Shown here: positions 27,413-35,639 of the stretch, piece by piece
Numbering within the stretch: the first letter of the stretch is position 1
Layout of the letters: the number at the start of each line of letters is the position of its first letter
Assembly (NCBI RefSeq): GCF_003123685.1
Contig: NZ_QCYJ01000005.1
Location: 1 to 64,000 of the forward strand
DNA: 64,000 nucleotides
Source of the DNA: Nocardia aurea
GTDB lineage: Bacteria; Actinomycetota; Actinomycetes; Mycobacteriales; Mycobacteriaceae
Direction of reading: 5' to 3'
The notes under the pieces: model-generated
Told to the model about the DNA's origin: nothing
The model's input: only the letters and a program-made list of their open reading frames with translations
Databases searched by the model: none
Program-made: the position numbers and the translations under genes

Positions 27413-28654
27413 ATGAACTCCCTCGACAACGCCACCGCCGCACCGCGCGTACTCGTCTGCGGCGGCGGCATCGGCGGCAACGCCGTCGCCCTGCAACTGG
27501 TCCGCGCCGGAATCCGGCCGACCGTCGTGGAGCGCGCGGCAGCCCCCCGCCCCGGCGGTCAGGCCGTCGACCTGCGCGGACCGAGTCGCGACGTCGCGGA
27601 TCGGATGGGCCTGATGCCGGGCATCGACGCCAAGCGACTCGACGAGCGCGGCATGCTCTACGTCGACGCGGCGGGCAAGGAATCGCTGCGCATGCCCGCC
27701 GACATGTTCGACGGCAAGGGCGGCGTCGCCGAAATCGAGATCACCCGTGGTGACCTGAACCAGGTCCTGCTCGACGCACTCACCGAAGCCGGCGGCGCGG
27801 ACTACCGCTACGGCGACCGGGTGACCGAGATCCATCAGGACGCGAACGGCGTCGACGTCACCTTCGCCTCGGGAACCGCCGAGCGCTACGACATCGTTAT
27901 CGGCGCCGACGGGTTGCATTCCGCCACTCGCGAACTGGTTTTCGGCCCCGAGCGCGACTACAGCACCTACCTGGGCGGATACATGTCCTTCTTCACCATG
28001 CCGACCCCCGCGGGCGTGGAGCCGCACTGGTTCTCCATGCATTCCCTGGTCGGCGCGACCGGTATCGGAATCAGGCCCGACGCCGATCCGGCGACGTGCA
28101 AGGCACTGGTGGTCGTACGTGGCCCGGCCGATCCGGCACTGCGCCGCGACGTCGGCGCTCAGCAGCGGTTGATCCGGGAGCGGCTCGCCGGTGGCGGGTG
28201 GCATGCCGAGGCCATGCTCGCGGCGATGGGCGACGCACCGGATTTCTATTTCGACGAACTGGCCAGGATCGATCTGCCGAACTGGTCGCGCGGCCGGGTC
28301 GTGCTCCTGGGTGACGCCGGGTTCTGCGGTTCGCCGCTGACCGGACAGGGCACCGCGATGGCTCTGGTCGGCGCGTACCTGCTCGCGGGCGAGATCGCCG
28401 CCGCTCCCACCGATCCGCGCCGGGCACTGGCCGCCTACGAGACCACGTTGCGCCCCTTCGTGGCGGCCGCGATGGAATTGCCGCCGGGCGGGGTGAGGGC
28501 GATGACCCCGTCGACCCGTCTCGGCATCCGCGCGGGCATGGCCGTCTCACGCCTGATGACGACCAGAATGATGAAACCGCTGATGATGCGCATGCTCGGC
28601 AAGACCGACAGCTACACGCTGCCCGACTACCCCCGTGCCGTCCGCTCCGCCTGA
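27413..28654 (+). CDS. FAD-dependent monooxygenase (TetX/PHBH-like)
   Basis: 413 residues. The Rossmann start is VLVCGGGIGGNAVALQL. The DG motif is in IGADGLHSATR (about 163), and the GD motif is VVLLGDAGFCGSPLTGQG (about 298), which contacts the FAD ribityl. This is the class A flavin monooxygenase fold that includes tetracycline- and rifamycin-inactivating enzymes and aromatic hydroxylases; the substrate cannot be read from sequence. Two palindromes precede it, suggesting inducible expression. Its 3' end overlaps the convergent MarR gene by 28 bp. Confidence 0.88.
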   Translation: MNSLDNATAAPRVLVCGGGIGGNAVALQLVRAGIRPTVVERAAAPRPGGQAVDLRGPSRDVADRMGLMPGIDAKRLDERGMLYVDAAGKESLRMPADMFDGKGGVAEIEITRGDLNQVLLDALTEAGGADYRYGDRVTEIHQDANGVDVTFASGTAERYDIVIGADGLHSATRELVFGPERDYSTYLGGYMSFFTMPTPAGVEPHWFSMHSLVGATGIGIRPDADPATCKALVVVRGPADPALRRDVGAQQRLIRERLAGGGWHAEAMLAAMGDAPDFYFDELARIDLPNWSRGRVVLLGDAGFCGSPLTGQGTAMALVGAYLLAGEIAAAPTDPRRALAAYETTLRPFVAAAMELPPGGVRAMTPSTRLGIRAGMAVSRLMTTRMMKPLMMRMLGKTDSYTLPDYPRAVRSA

Positions 28655-29178
28655 TCGCGAGGCGCGGGCGCGCCGAGCGCGTCGAAATGCTGTCCGAGCC
28701 CCTCGATGATCGCCGAAAGCACCCGGTGCGTGGTCCGCAGATCGTCCACGCCGAAGTCCGCGATCGCGGCACGGGTGCTCTGTCCGACCGGGACGAAGAA
28801 GTCCTCGGCGGCGGCCCGCCCCGGTTCGTCGTGGTAGAGCAGCACCCGACGCCGATCGGATTCGTCCCCGGCTCGGCGCAGATGGCCGGATTCGATCATC
28901 CGTTCCACCAGATAGGTCACCGCCGCCGACGACATTCCCATGAGTGTGCCGAGTCGGCCGGGAGTGAGCGGGACACCCTCGTATTCGGCCGTCGCGATAT
29001 GAAGCAGGGCGCGGAAATCATTGGGGCGCAGACTGTTCGACCGCGCGAAGATATGACCGAGTTGATCGGAGACAGCGGTGAGCGCGCGCAGGTCGGCGCC
29101 GATCTCCCGTTCCAGCGCCGCGCGTTCGGAACCCGCGCCTGCGGGGTGCGCGGCGGCCGTCGCATCACTGTCGGTCAC
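28627..29178 (-). CDS. MarR-family regulator
   Basis: 183 residues. The winged-helix DNA-binding region is LTPGRLGTLMGMSSAAVTYLVERMIESGHL, with the wing residues DESDRRRVLL that are diagnostic of MarR. It is divergent from the MMPL transporter across a 60-bp gap containing inverted repeats, so it probably represses that pump. The GTG at 29178 is the only reasonable start after the shared promoter. The 3' end overlaps the FAD monooxygenase gene by 28 bp. Confidence 0.87.
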   Translation of the reverse strand: MTDSDATAAAHPAGAGSERAALEREIGADLRALTAVSDQLGHIFARSNSLRPNDFRALLHIATAEYEGVPLTPGRLGTLMGMSSAAVTYLVERMIESGHLRRAGDESDRRRVLLYHDEPGRAAAEDFFVPVGQSTRAAIADFGVDDLRTTHRVLSAIIEGLGQHFDALGAPAPRDQAERTARG

Positions 29179-29192
29179 GAGGTCAGCGTACA

Positions 29193-29231
29193 ACTCTCTC
29201 CATTGCTTGATAGTTAAGAATATGAGAGAGT
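29193..29231. promoter_or_regulatory. operator-like repeats between marR and mmpL
   Basis: ACTCTCTC (29193-29200) and GAGAGAGT (29224-29231) are perfect inverted repeats. The imperfect palindrome CTTGATAGTTAAG lies between them. The whole element sits in the divergent promoter region of a MarR gene and its likely target. Confidence 0.55.
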
Positions 29232-29238
29232 CCGTTTC

Positions 29239-31341
29239 GTGGGTATCTGGGATCGCTACGCCGCCGTCGTCACCTCCCGTCGCTCGTGGGTGTTCCTGCT
29301 GCTGCTCATCGGCCTGTCCGCGGCGCTGATCGGCGGCATCGGCGCCAACGACACCGCGGGCCAGGCACCGAACTCGCTGCCGGATGCCTCGGAATCGGCG
29401 CGGGCGAAGGAAGCCGCCGCGCGGTTCCCCGACGCCGGTACCGCCTCGGCCATCATCGTGGTCACCAGGACCGACGACGGCGCGCTCACCGAATCCGACC
29501 GCGCCGCGACCGTCGAGGCATCGACCCGCGCGAACGTCGCCGGGGCGGCCGGTCGGGACCCGATGCCCCCGGTGCCGTCGCAGGACGGCCGAGCACTGCT
29601 GGGTCAGGTCTCGATCCCCGCGCAACTCAACGGTTCGGCACTCACCGATCGGATCGACGCCGTGCGGCAGGCGGCCGGCGAAGGTCTGCCCGACGGACTG
29701 CGGCTCCAGATCACCGGCGGTCCCGCCTTCGGCGCCGATATCTCCGATTCGTTCTCCGGAGCGAACACCACCCTGCTCGCTGTCACCGCGATCGTGGTCG
29801 CGGCGCTGTTGATCCTGACCTACCGCTCACCGGTGCTGTGGCTCGCGCCGCTGCTCGTGATCGGCTGGGCGGACCGCCTGGCGACGACCGTGGGAACCGG
29901 CGTGGCCGAGGCCACCGGTCTGAGTTTCGACGGTTCCACCGCGGGCATCACCAGCGTGCTCGTCTTCGGCGCGGGCACCAACTACGCGCTGCTGCTGGTG
30001 TCGCGCTACCGCGACGAACTGCACACCGAACGCGACCACCGCACGGCGTTGCGCCGGGCGGTGCGGCGCGCGGGTCCGGCGATCCTGGCGAGCAACCTCA
30101 CCGTCGTGGCCGCCCTGCTCGTGCTGGTGACGGCATCGGTACCGAGTACGAGAAGTCTCGGCGCGCTGGCCGCGTCGGGACTGCTGGTCGCCCTGGTCTT
30201 CGTCCTGCTCGGCCTGCCCGCCGTACTGGCCGTGTGCGGGCGAAACATCTTCTGGCCCTTCGTGCCGCGCCCCGATGGCCGCGACCCGGCCGAGAGCGGA
30301 ATATGGCATTCGATCGCGCTGCGGGTCATCCGGCGGCCCGCACTGGTCGCCGCGAGCGCGACCGCACTGCTCGCGGTCTGCGCCGCCGGACTGTTCACCG
30401 TCGACATCGGGCTCTCCCAGACCGAGCAGTTCCGCGTCACCGCCGAATCGGTCGACGGATTCGACACCCTCGCGACACATTTCCCCTCCGGCTCCTCCGA
30501 CCCGGCACTGGTGATCGCACGCACCTCGGCCGCGCCGCGCGTACAGGAAACCCTCGCCGCGACGCCAGGCGTGGTCCGCGCGACCGACACCGCGACCGCG
30601 CCGACCGGGTTCACCCGGTGGTCGGTGGTCATCAATGCCCCGCCCGCCTCCGATCGGGCATTCGACATCATCGAATCGATGCGTACCCGGCTCGCCGATA
30701 TCGACGGCGCGCAAGCCGTCGTCGGCGGCAGCGACGCCGAGGAACTCGACGTCACGACGGCGGCCGCACGCGATCGCATGCTGATCATCCCGCTCGTTCT
30801 CGCCGTCGTCTGTCTGGTGCTACTCGCCCTGTTGCGCGCGGTGCCCGCCGCACTGCTGCTGGTCGCGGTCACGGTGCTGAGCGCGGTCGCCGCCCTCGGT
30901 CTGGGCAGTTGGCTGAGCGTGCACCTGTTCGGATTCCCCGCGATCGACACCGACGTGCCGCTTTTCGCGTTCCTGTTCCTGGTGGCACTCGGTGTCGACT
31001 ACACGATCTTCCTGGTCACCCGCGCGAAGGAGGAGACACCGGCACACGGCACGACGGGCGGCATCGTCCGCGCGGTCTCCTCGACCGGCGCGGTCATCAC
31101 CAGCGCGGGAATCGTGCTCGCCGCGGTGTTCTGCGTGCTCGGCGTGCTGCCGCTGATCACGCTCACGCAGCTGGGAATCGTGGTCGGACTCGGGATCCTG
31201 TTGGACACGTTCGTCGTGCGCACGGTCATCATTCCGGCGCTGTTCACCCTGATCGGGCCGCGCATCTGGTGGCCGAGCCGCACGATCGATCCGGACCCGG
31301 ACGAGCTGGCACACGCCGACCGAACGTCATCGAGCGCCTGA
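29239..31341 (+). CDS. MMPL-family RND transporter
   Basis: 700 residues with the MMPL topology: two halves, each with one membrane helix, a large outside loop and five more helices. Helix 4 of the first half reads LVFGAGTNYALLLVSRYRDEL and that of the second half FLFLVALGVDYTIFLVTRAKEE, both with the proton-relay Asp/Tyr (GxxxDY; the first half has NY instead of DY). It exports lipids or drugs using the proton gradient. The GTG at 29239 follows the MarR operator region. The loss of Asp in the first-half motif is noted and is common in the subgroup. The last 15 bp overlap arsC. Confidence 0.9.
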   Translation: MGIWDRYAAVVTSRRSWVFLLLLIGLSAALIGGIGANDTAGQAPNSLPDASESARAKEAAARFPDAGTASAIIVVTRTDDGALTESDRAATVEASTRANVAGAAGRDPMPPVPSQDGRALLGQVSIPAQLNGSALTDRIDAVRQAAGEGLPDGLRLQITGGPAFGADISDSFSGANTTLLAVTAIVVAALLILTYRSPVLWLAPLLVIGWADRLATTVGTGVAEATGLSFDGSTAGITSVLVFGAGTNYALLLVSRYRDELHTERDHRTALRRAVRRAGPAILASNLTVVAALLVLVTASVPSTRSLGALAASGLLVALVFVLLGLPAVLAVCGRNIFWPFVPRPDGRDPAESGIWHSIALRVIRRPALVAASATALLAVCAAGLFTVDIGLSQTEQFRVTAESVDGFDTLATHFPSGSSDPALVIARTSAAPRVQETLAATPGVVRATDTATAPTGFTRWSVVINAPPASDRAFDIIESMRTRLADIDGAQAVVGGSDAEELDVTTAAARDRMLIIPLVLAVVCLVLLALLRAVPAALLLVAVTVLSAVAALGLGSWLSVHLFGFPAIDTDVPLFAFLFLVALGVDYTIFLVTRAKEETPAHGTTGGIVRAVSSTGAVITSAGIVLAAVFCVLGVLPLITLTQLGIVVGLGILLDTFVVRTVIIPALFTLIGPRIWWPSRTIDPDPDELAHADRTSSSA

Positions 31342-32007
31342 ACCGCGCAGCACCGCGACGCCGAGTTCGACCAGCAACTCCCCGACCCGCCGCTCGATAT
31401 CGTCGCGGATCGGACGGACCTGCTCGACATCGAGACCGGCCGGATCCTCGATGATCCACTCCAGGTAGCGCGGTCCTGGCAACAGCGGGCAGATATCACC
31501 GCAGCCCATGGTGATGACGACGTCGGCCGCCGCGATGATGTCCTCGGTCCACGGTTTCGGATATTCCTCACCGATGTCGACGCCGACCTCGGCCATCGCC
31601 GCGACGACGGCCGGATTGAGCGCGGCGCTCGGTTCGGACCCGCCCGACCAGGCCACCGCACGGCCCCGCGCCATCTGGGTGAAGAAGCCGAGCGCGATCT
31701 GCGAACGCCCGGCGTTGTGGGTACACAGGAAAAGCACCGTCGGATGGCGACGCGCGACCTTGCCCTCCAGCCGCGCCCGCGCCTGCAACTGCTGACGACA
31801 GAAACGTTCGGCCAGCGTCGGCAGATAGAGCGTCACCCTGGAGCGGGCCGCGAATTCGTCGTAGGACGACATCAGATAGTGGTGCACCGTATCCCAGTCG
31901 AAAACCGTCACGAATTCGGCGCGCAAACGTTCCCGCGCGCGGTCGAGGGCGATCTCGTGATCGAGTGCCAGGAGTCGATAGGACGGGGTGACTGAATGGT
32001 CAGGCAC
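31327..32007 (-). CDS. arsC: arsenate reductase (mycothiol-type) with N-terminal helical-bundle domain
   Basis: 226 residues. The first about 85 form a helical bundle (HHYLMSSYDEF, LPTLAERFCRQQL) typical of actinobacterial fusion ArsC proteins. From about 90 a low-molecular-weight phosphatase fold carries Cys95-THNAG-Arg101 (CX5R) and a later Asp in LEWIIEDPAG. It reduces arsenate to arsenite, in this group probably using mycothiol/mycoredoxin. No ArsR or arsenite exporter gene is adjacent, so it is a solitary resistance gene. It is convergent with the MMPL gene and overlaps it by 15 bp. Confidence 0.88.
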   Translation of the reverse strand: MPDHSVTPSYRLLALDHEIALDRARERLRAEFVTVFDWDTVHHYLMSSYDEFAARSRVTLYLPTLAERFCRQQLQARARLEGKVARRHPTVLFLCTHNAGRSQIALGFFTQMARGRAVAWSGGSEPSAALNPAVVAAMAEVGVDIGEEYPKPWTEDIIAAADVVITMGCGDICPLLPGPRYLEWIIEDPAGLDVEQVRPIRDDIERRVGELLVELGVAVLRGSGAR

Positions 32008-32077
32008 CTGTTCAGCCTGTCAGGCCGTGGTTGAAGCGGCAAGCGAACGTCTCGTGAAACGCCGCCGAACGCGGTGC

Positions 32078-32115
32078 GGCCGAGCCGGTCACCCCTCGTG
32101 TGGACCGGCCCGGCC
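32078..32115 (+). ncRNA. C-loop hairpin 1 (6C-like)
   Basis: The arm GGCCGAGCCGGTC (32078-32090) pairs with 32103-32115 with one A-C mismatch. The loop is ACCCCTCGTGTG. The loop is identical to that of hairpin 3 and nearly identical to that of hairpin 2, about 120-180 nt downstream. Confidence 0.55.
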
Positions 32116-32232
32116 CGTACCTCGGATGGGATCGTCGGCCCGCACAGATTGGTTACCTGTCGCAGTGGTGATGCCTCGATCGCCGATCAGCTCTCGGAAG
32201 AGCCATATGCCATGCCTGCCCGACAACGTTCA

Positions 32233-32319
32233 CGGTCGGGCCGGTCACCCCTCGTCGACCGGCCCGACCGGTGTTGTCTCCGGTTCGACTTGTCACCCCT
32301 CGTGTGGACAAGTCGAGCC
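32233..32319 (+). ncRNA. tandem C-loop hairpins 2 and 3 (6C-like small RNA)
   Basis: Hairpin 2 is a perfect 14-bp stem (32233-32246 with 32257-32270) and loop ACCCCTCGTC. Eleven nt later hairpin 3 is a 13-bp stem with one G-U pair (32282-32294 with 32307-32319) and loop ACCCCTCGTGTG. The stems share only the loop-closing GTC/GAC and otherwise differ with full base pairing retained. Two adjacent hairpins with C-rich loops in an actinobacterial intergenic region fit the 6C RNA class (from memory of its description: two hairpins, each with about six cytosines). Strand is inferred from the loop being C-rich. Confidence 0.65.
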
Positions 32320-32612
32320 TGGATCCCACCCCGGCAGTGGCTGTTGTCCCCCCTTTCCCCGGTTACCGGCGGCAGTGGTCGACAGCGTGCGACCCCGCGT
32401 GGTTCGTCCCGTCCGCCATCTGTGCTCCCTTCGTCTTCTGCGGAATGTCTCCGGTGTGGTCCGGCTTCGAGACAAACAATGCCGTCGCGCGCTTGCTGGG
32501 GACTTAATAAGACCTTGGAGTAACGAAGTGGCCGGTGCGGAAATCAATCCGCTCCGCCCCGGCGGTGTTCGCGGGATGATGTAGGCGGTGCGCCAAAAGG
32601 ATTGGAGCGACG

Positions 32613-32672
32613 ATGGAAACCGTGGTGGTCTGGGTGCTGGCCTGCTTGCTGTACTGGTGGGGCCTGCTCTGA
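32613..32672 (+). CDS. 19-residue hydrophobic micro-ORF
   Basis: METVVVWVLACLLYWWGLL begins at an ATG with GGAGCG 5-9 nt upstream. It is almost entirely a single membrane helix with three Trp and one Cys. It is convergent with the fur-family gene and follows the hairpin RNA region. It is too short for comparative judgement. It could be a small membrane regulator, a type I toxin-like peptide or chance. Confidence 0.4.
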   Translation: METVVVWVLACLLYWWGLL

Positions 32673-32755
32673 ATCGAAGGAAATCCGGCCGCGCGACTGC
32701 TCTCGCCCTCGGCACGGTGGGCGCGCGGACCCTGTCCTCATAGGCACCGATGACT

Positions 32756-32783
32756 TCGCCCCCGGTCCATCGACCGGGGGCGA
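32756..32783 (-). terminator. terminator of the fur-family gene
   Basis: A 12-bp perfect stem (32756-32767 with 32772-32783) and a 4-nt loop start 17 nt after the stop codon on the minus strand. Confidence 0.75.
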
Positions 32784-32799
32784 GCCGATTCTCGAGGAA

Positions 32800-33267
32800 C
32801 TACGGGCGGGTCGAGCCCGCCGCGGACCGCTCGCGCGAGCGGCAGGCGGGGCACAGACCCCAGAAGACGACCTCGGCCTCGTCGATCGCGAACCCGTGGT
32901 TGTCGTCGGGTTCCAGGCACGGGGCGCCGCCCACCGCGCAGTCCACATCGACGACCGTGTCGCAGGCCCGGCAGACCAGGTGGTGGTGGTTGTCCCCGAT
33001 CCTGGTCTCGTAGAGCGCCGAGGAGCCCGCGGGCTCTATCCGGCGCAGGATGCCCGCGTTCACGCATGCCCTGAGCACGTCGTAGACGGCCTGGGTCGAA
33101 ACGGTGCCGAGCGCTTCGCGCACGGTGGCCGCCACCCGTTCGGCGTCCGAATGCGGCCTGGTGGCGACAGCGTCCAACACCGCGAGCCGGGGAGCGGTCA
33201 CCCGAAGGCCCGCCGCCCGCAACCACTCGCGTGGGCCGCCACTGTTCTGCATGAATTCGATGGTCAC
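32800..33267 (-). CDS. furA: Fur-family regulator (FurA-like)
   Basis: 155 residues. The winged helix has LRVTAPRLAVLDAVATRPHSDAE and STQAVYDVLRACVNAG. The metal and zinc region is GDNHHHLVCRACDTVVDVDC, with further Cys in APCLEP and GLCPAC. The FurA type, which controls katG in mycobacteria, is the closest match. Here no katG follows; the gene ends in a terminator and non-coding DNA, so it is an orphan FurA in this window. The start is GTG 33267, with an in-frame ATG at 33252 equally possible. TTGACT at about 33283-33288 may be its -35. Confidence 0.88.
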   Translation of the reverse strand: MTIEFMQNSGGPREWLRAAGLRVTAPRLAVLDAVATRPHSDAERVAATVREALGTVSTQAVYDVLRACVNAGILRRIEPAGSSALYETRIGDNHHHLVCRACDTVVDVDCAVGGAPCLEPDDNHGFAIDEAEVVFWGLCPACRSRERSAAGSTRP

Positions 33268-33336
33268 CCGCTATTTGGAGTTAGTCAAGAAAGCGAACAC
33301 GCATGTGAGGCGACCGACACGCCCCGCCGCCGTCGT

Positions 33337-34368
33337 TCAGGTCGGCGGCGGGGATCCGGGCGGGGTGAAGCGCCACGACGGCGGAATGACCAGGGTGGGT
33401 GGAATACGCGGAAAGCTCGGCGGCACATAGATCTGCGACGGGTAGAGCGTCTGTGGAAAGCGGTGGGGGGTGGGCGACACGCGCGTGGGTTTCGGCCCAT
33501 CGGAATCCGAGCCGTCGCCTTCGGACAGGATGACACCGGACACGATATTGCCGACCACCGCCAAGGCCACGAGTACCAGGACCACCGGCCGCCGAAGCGG
33601 CGATCTACGCGGCTCCGCGTGCCCGTGCGCCGCGTCCTGCACCGCCGAATGTTCCGCGGCGGCGAGCTGGGCCATATCGTTCTCGATCATGGCGAGCCCG
33701 ACCCGCACCGCGGCCGCCCTCGACGGATCCCACTCCGCGACCTGGCGCAGCCTGCGCATCGCCGAGTCACGACGACCGGCGGCGAGATCGACCGAGGCGA
33801 GTTCGTACAGCGCGTCGGCATTGTCCGGGTCGAGCCGCAGGGCCTCGTGCAACACGCGCTCGGCCTCGGCGAGCGCGACGGCGCCGGTGAACTGACGGAG
33901 CATATATCCGCGCAGGACATACAGATCCGCGTTCTCCGGATCCAATTCGATGGCGTGGGTGATGATCTCCAGCGCGGCGGCCAGGTCGACATCCATCGTC
34001 ACCATCGCCAGAATGCGTTGATTCTCCGAACTCTCGGGATCGAGCTGCACGCACCGCAGCCCCGCCGCCCGCGCCCGCGCGCTCCGTTCGCTCGCCTCGT
34101 CACCGGCGGCGGCCGTACTCGCCAGCTGCGATTCGGCCAATGCCTTGATGCGCCAGGCGAACTCGTAGGTGGGCGCGTTCCGGAGCGCGGCTTCGGCGCA
34201 GTCGAGGGCCTTGTCGTAGTCACCGGTGGCGTACCACGAATTCGCCAGGTGCGCGTGCGCCTCCGCGTGGTCCGGCTCGCCTGCCAGCACCGTGGACAGC
34301 AGCGCCCGCGCGGCTTCCGGCCGCTTCAGGCCGATCAGCACCCTGGCTTTTTCGACCTGCGGATTCAC
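33337..34368 (-). CDS. TPR protein with C-terminal membrane anchor and Pro-rich outside tail
   Basis: 343 residues. Residues 1-235 are about six tetratricopeptide repeats (for example AEAHAHLANSWYATGDYDKAL and ADALYELASVDLAAGRRDSA). One membrane helix is at about 261-281. An extracytoplasmic tail of about 60 residues is rich in Pro, Ser and Thr. Its GTG overlaps the stop of the AAA ATPase gene (GTGA), so the two are translated together. A cytoplasmic scaffold that holds the ATPase at the membrane is inferred. No named system is recognised. Confidence 0.8.
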   Translation of the reverse strand: MNPQVEKARVLIGLKRPEAARALLSTVLAGEPDHAEAHAHLANSWYATGDYDKALDCAEAALRNAPTYEFAWRIKALAESQLASTAAAGDEASERSARARAAGLRCVQLDPESSENQRILAMVTMDVDLAAALEIITHAIELDPENADLYVLRGYMLRQFTGAVALAEAERVLHEALRLDPDNADALYELASVDLAAGRRDSAMRRLRQVAEWDPSRAAAVRVGLAMIENDMAQLAAAEHSAVQDAAHGHAEPRRSPLRRPVVLVLVALAVVGNIVSGVILSEGDGSDSDGPKPTRVSPTPHRFPQTLYPSQIYVPPSFPRIPPTLVIPPSWRFTPPGSPPPT

Positions 34369-35639
34369 CGCAATTTCATTCGCTTCATATACATCGCCAG
34401 ATCGTCGTAGCTGCCGTCACCGTTGGCGAATTCCACGACATTGCGGGCGGATTCGAACCACGCGCCCGCACTCGGCTTGATCCCCGACAGCGCCGAATGC
34501 ATATCGGCCATCGTGACCGGCCTGACCTCGCCGGTCTTGATGGATTCCGCCATCGCCAACTGGGTGGCCGACGTGCAGACGTGCGCCAGATCGGCCCCCG
34601 AGAAACCCTCGGTGAGCTGGACTATCGCGCCGAGGTCGATACCGGCCACCGGCCGGTCGCGCAGGTGGTAGTGCAGGATCGATCGGCGCGCGGCGGGATC
34701 GGGCAGCGCGACCAGAATCATGCGGTCGAACCGGCCCGGGCGGCGCAGCGCGACATCGACATCCCACGGGTGGTTCGTCGCGCCGAGGACATACACGCCG
34801 TCGTTGACGTTACCGACCGAATCCATCTCGTTGAGCAGCTGATTCACCACGGTGCGCATGGTGGCCGAACCCGACATCTGACTGCGTTTGTGCCCGAGCG
34901 CGTCGATCTCGTCCAGGAACAGCACACACGGGGCGTTGCGCCGCGCCACCTCGAAGACATTGTGCAGATTGCGTTCGCTGGCGCCGATGTAGATATCCAG
35001 GATGTCGGCGATCTCGATCGGATAGAAATTCGCGCCGAGTTCACCGGCGATCGCGGAGGCGATGAAGGTCTTGCCGCAGCCGGGCGGACCGTAGAGCAGC
35101 AGGCCGCCCCGCGCCGACGTGCCGAAGGCCTTCGCCAGCTCCGGATTTCGCAGCGGACCGAGCAGGGTGAGGTCGAGCTGACGTTTCACCTCGTCCATGC
35201 CGCCGACCTCGGCCAGTGTCACCCGCGATTTCTCGAACAATCCGGCGTCGCCGTCGGCGGCGTATTCACCCGGCCCCTGATCGATGAAGGCGGGCGCGAC
35301 GATATCGGAGACCTGATCCTCGGCGGCGGCCCAGTCGTAGCCGTTCGCGGGGGCGATGCTCGGATCGGGTTCGGGGACTTCGGGATTCGGATCTGTCGGG
35401 TTCGATGCCTCCGGCGCGACTCCCCCGGACGCGCCGAGGGCGGTCGTGCACTGCTGGAGCAGTTGTAGCACTCTCGGGTTGCCGGGCTCCTGGGTCAGTG
35501 CCGCGCCGCACTGCCCGAGCGCCTCGGCGTAGCGACCGCGTTCGGCGAGCAGCTCGATGACCCGCACCCGCAGCGCGAGCACCTCGGGACTCCGTTGCAG
35601 CGCCGCGAGCATTTCGGTCAGCACCGGATCGTCGATCAC
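34365..35639 (-). CDS. classical AAA ATPase with N-terminal TPR-like repeats
   Basis: 424 residues. The N-terminus (1-70) has two TPR-like helices (LALRVRVIELLAERGRYAEAL). An acidic Pro-rich linker leads to a CDC48/Vps4-like AAA module with Walker A GPPGCGKT (184-191), Walker B LFLDEID (240-246), RRPGRFDRM with the arginine fingers, and a C-terminal helical part ending in DDLAMYMKRMKLR. Unlike FtsH it has no protease domain, and unlike EccA the order and SRH are of the classical AAA type. The start is the GTG at 35639. The partner is the overlapping TPR membrane protein. Confidence 0.82.
   Translation of the reverse strand: MIDDPVLTEMLAALQRSPEVLALRVRVIELLAERGRYAEALGQCGAALTQEPGNPRVLQLLQQCTTALGASGGVAPEASNPTDPNPEVPEPDPSIAPANGYDWAAAEDQVSDIVAPAFIDQGPGEYAADGDAGLFEKSRVTLAEVGGMDEVKRQLDLTLLGPLRNPELAKAFGTSARGGLLLYGPPGCGKTFIASAIAGELGANFYPIEIADILDIYIGASERNLHNVFEVARRNAPCVLFLDEIDALGHKRSQMSGSATMRTVVNQLLNEMDSVGNVNDGVYVLGATNHPWDVDVALRRPGRFDRMILVALPDPAARRSILHYHLRDRPVAGIDLGAIVQLTEGFSGADLAHVCTSATQLAMAESIKTGEVRPVTMADMHSALSGIKPSAGAWFESARNVVEFANGDGSYDDLAMYMKRMKLR

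Larger units (their letters stand above)
32008..32612. other. 605-bp non-coding region with hairpin RNA
   Basis: No reading frame here has a plausible protein. The region holds three short hairpins with a common C-rich loop (annotated separately), a possible -10 TATGCC at 32206-32211 upstream of the second hairpin, and an AT-rich ACTTAATAAG stretch near 32502-32511 that could be a promoter for the 19-residue ORF. Confidence 0.6.
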
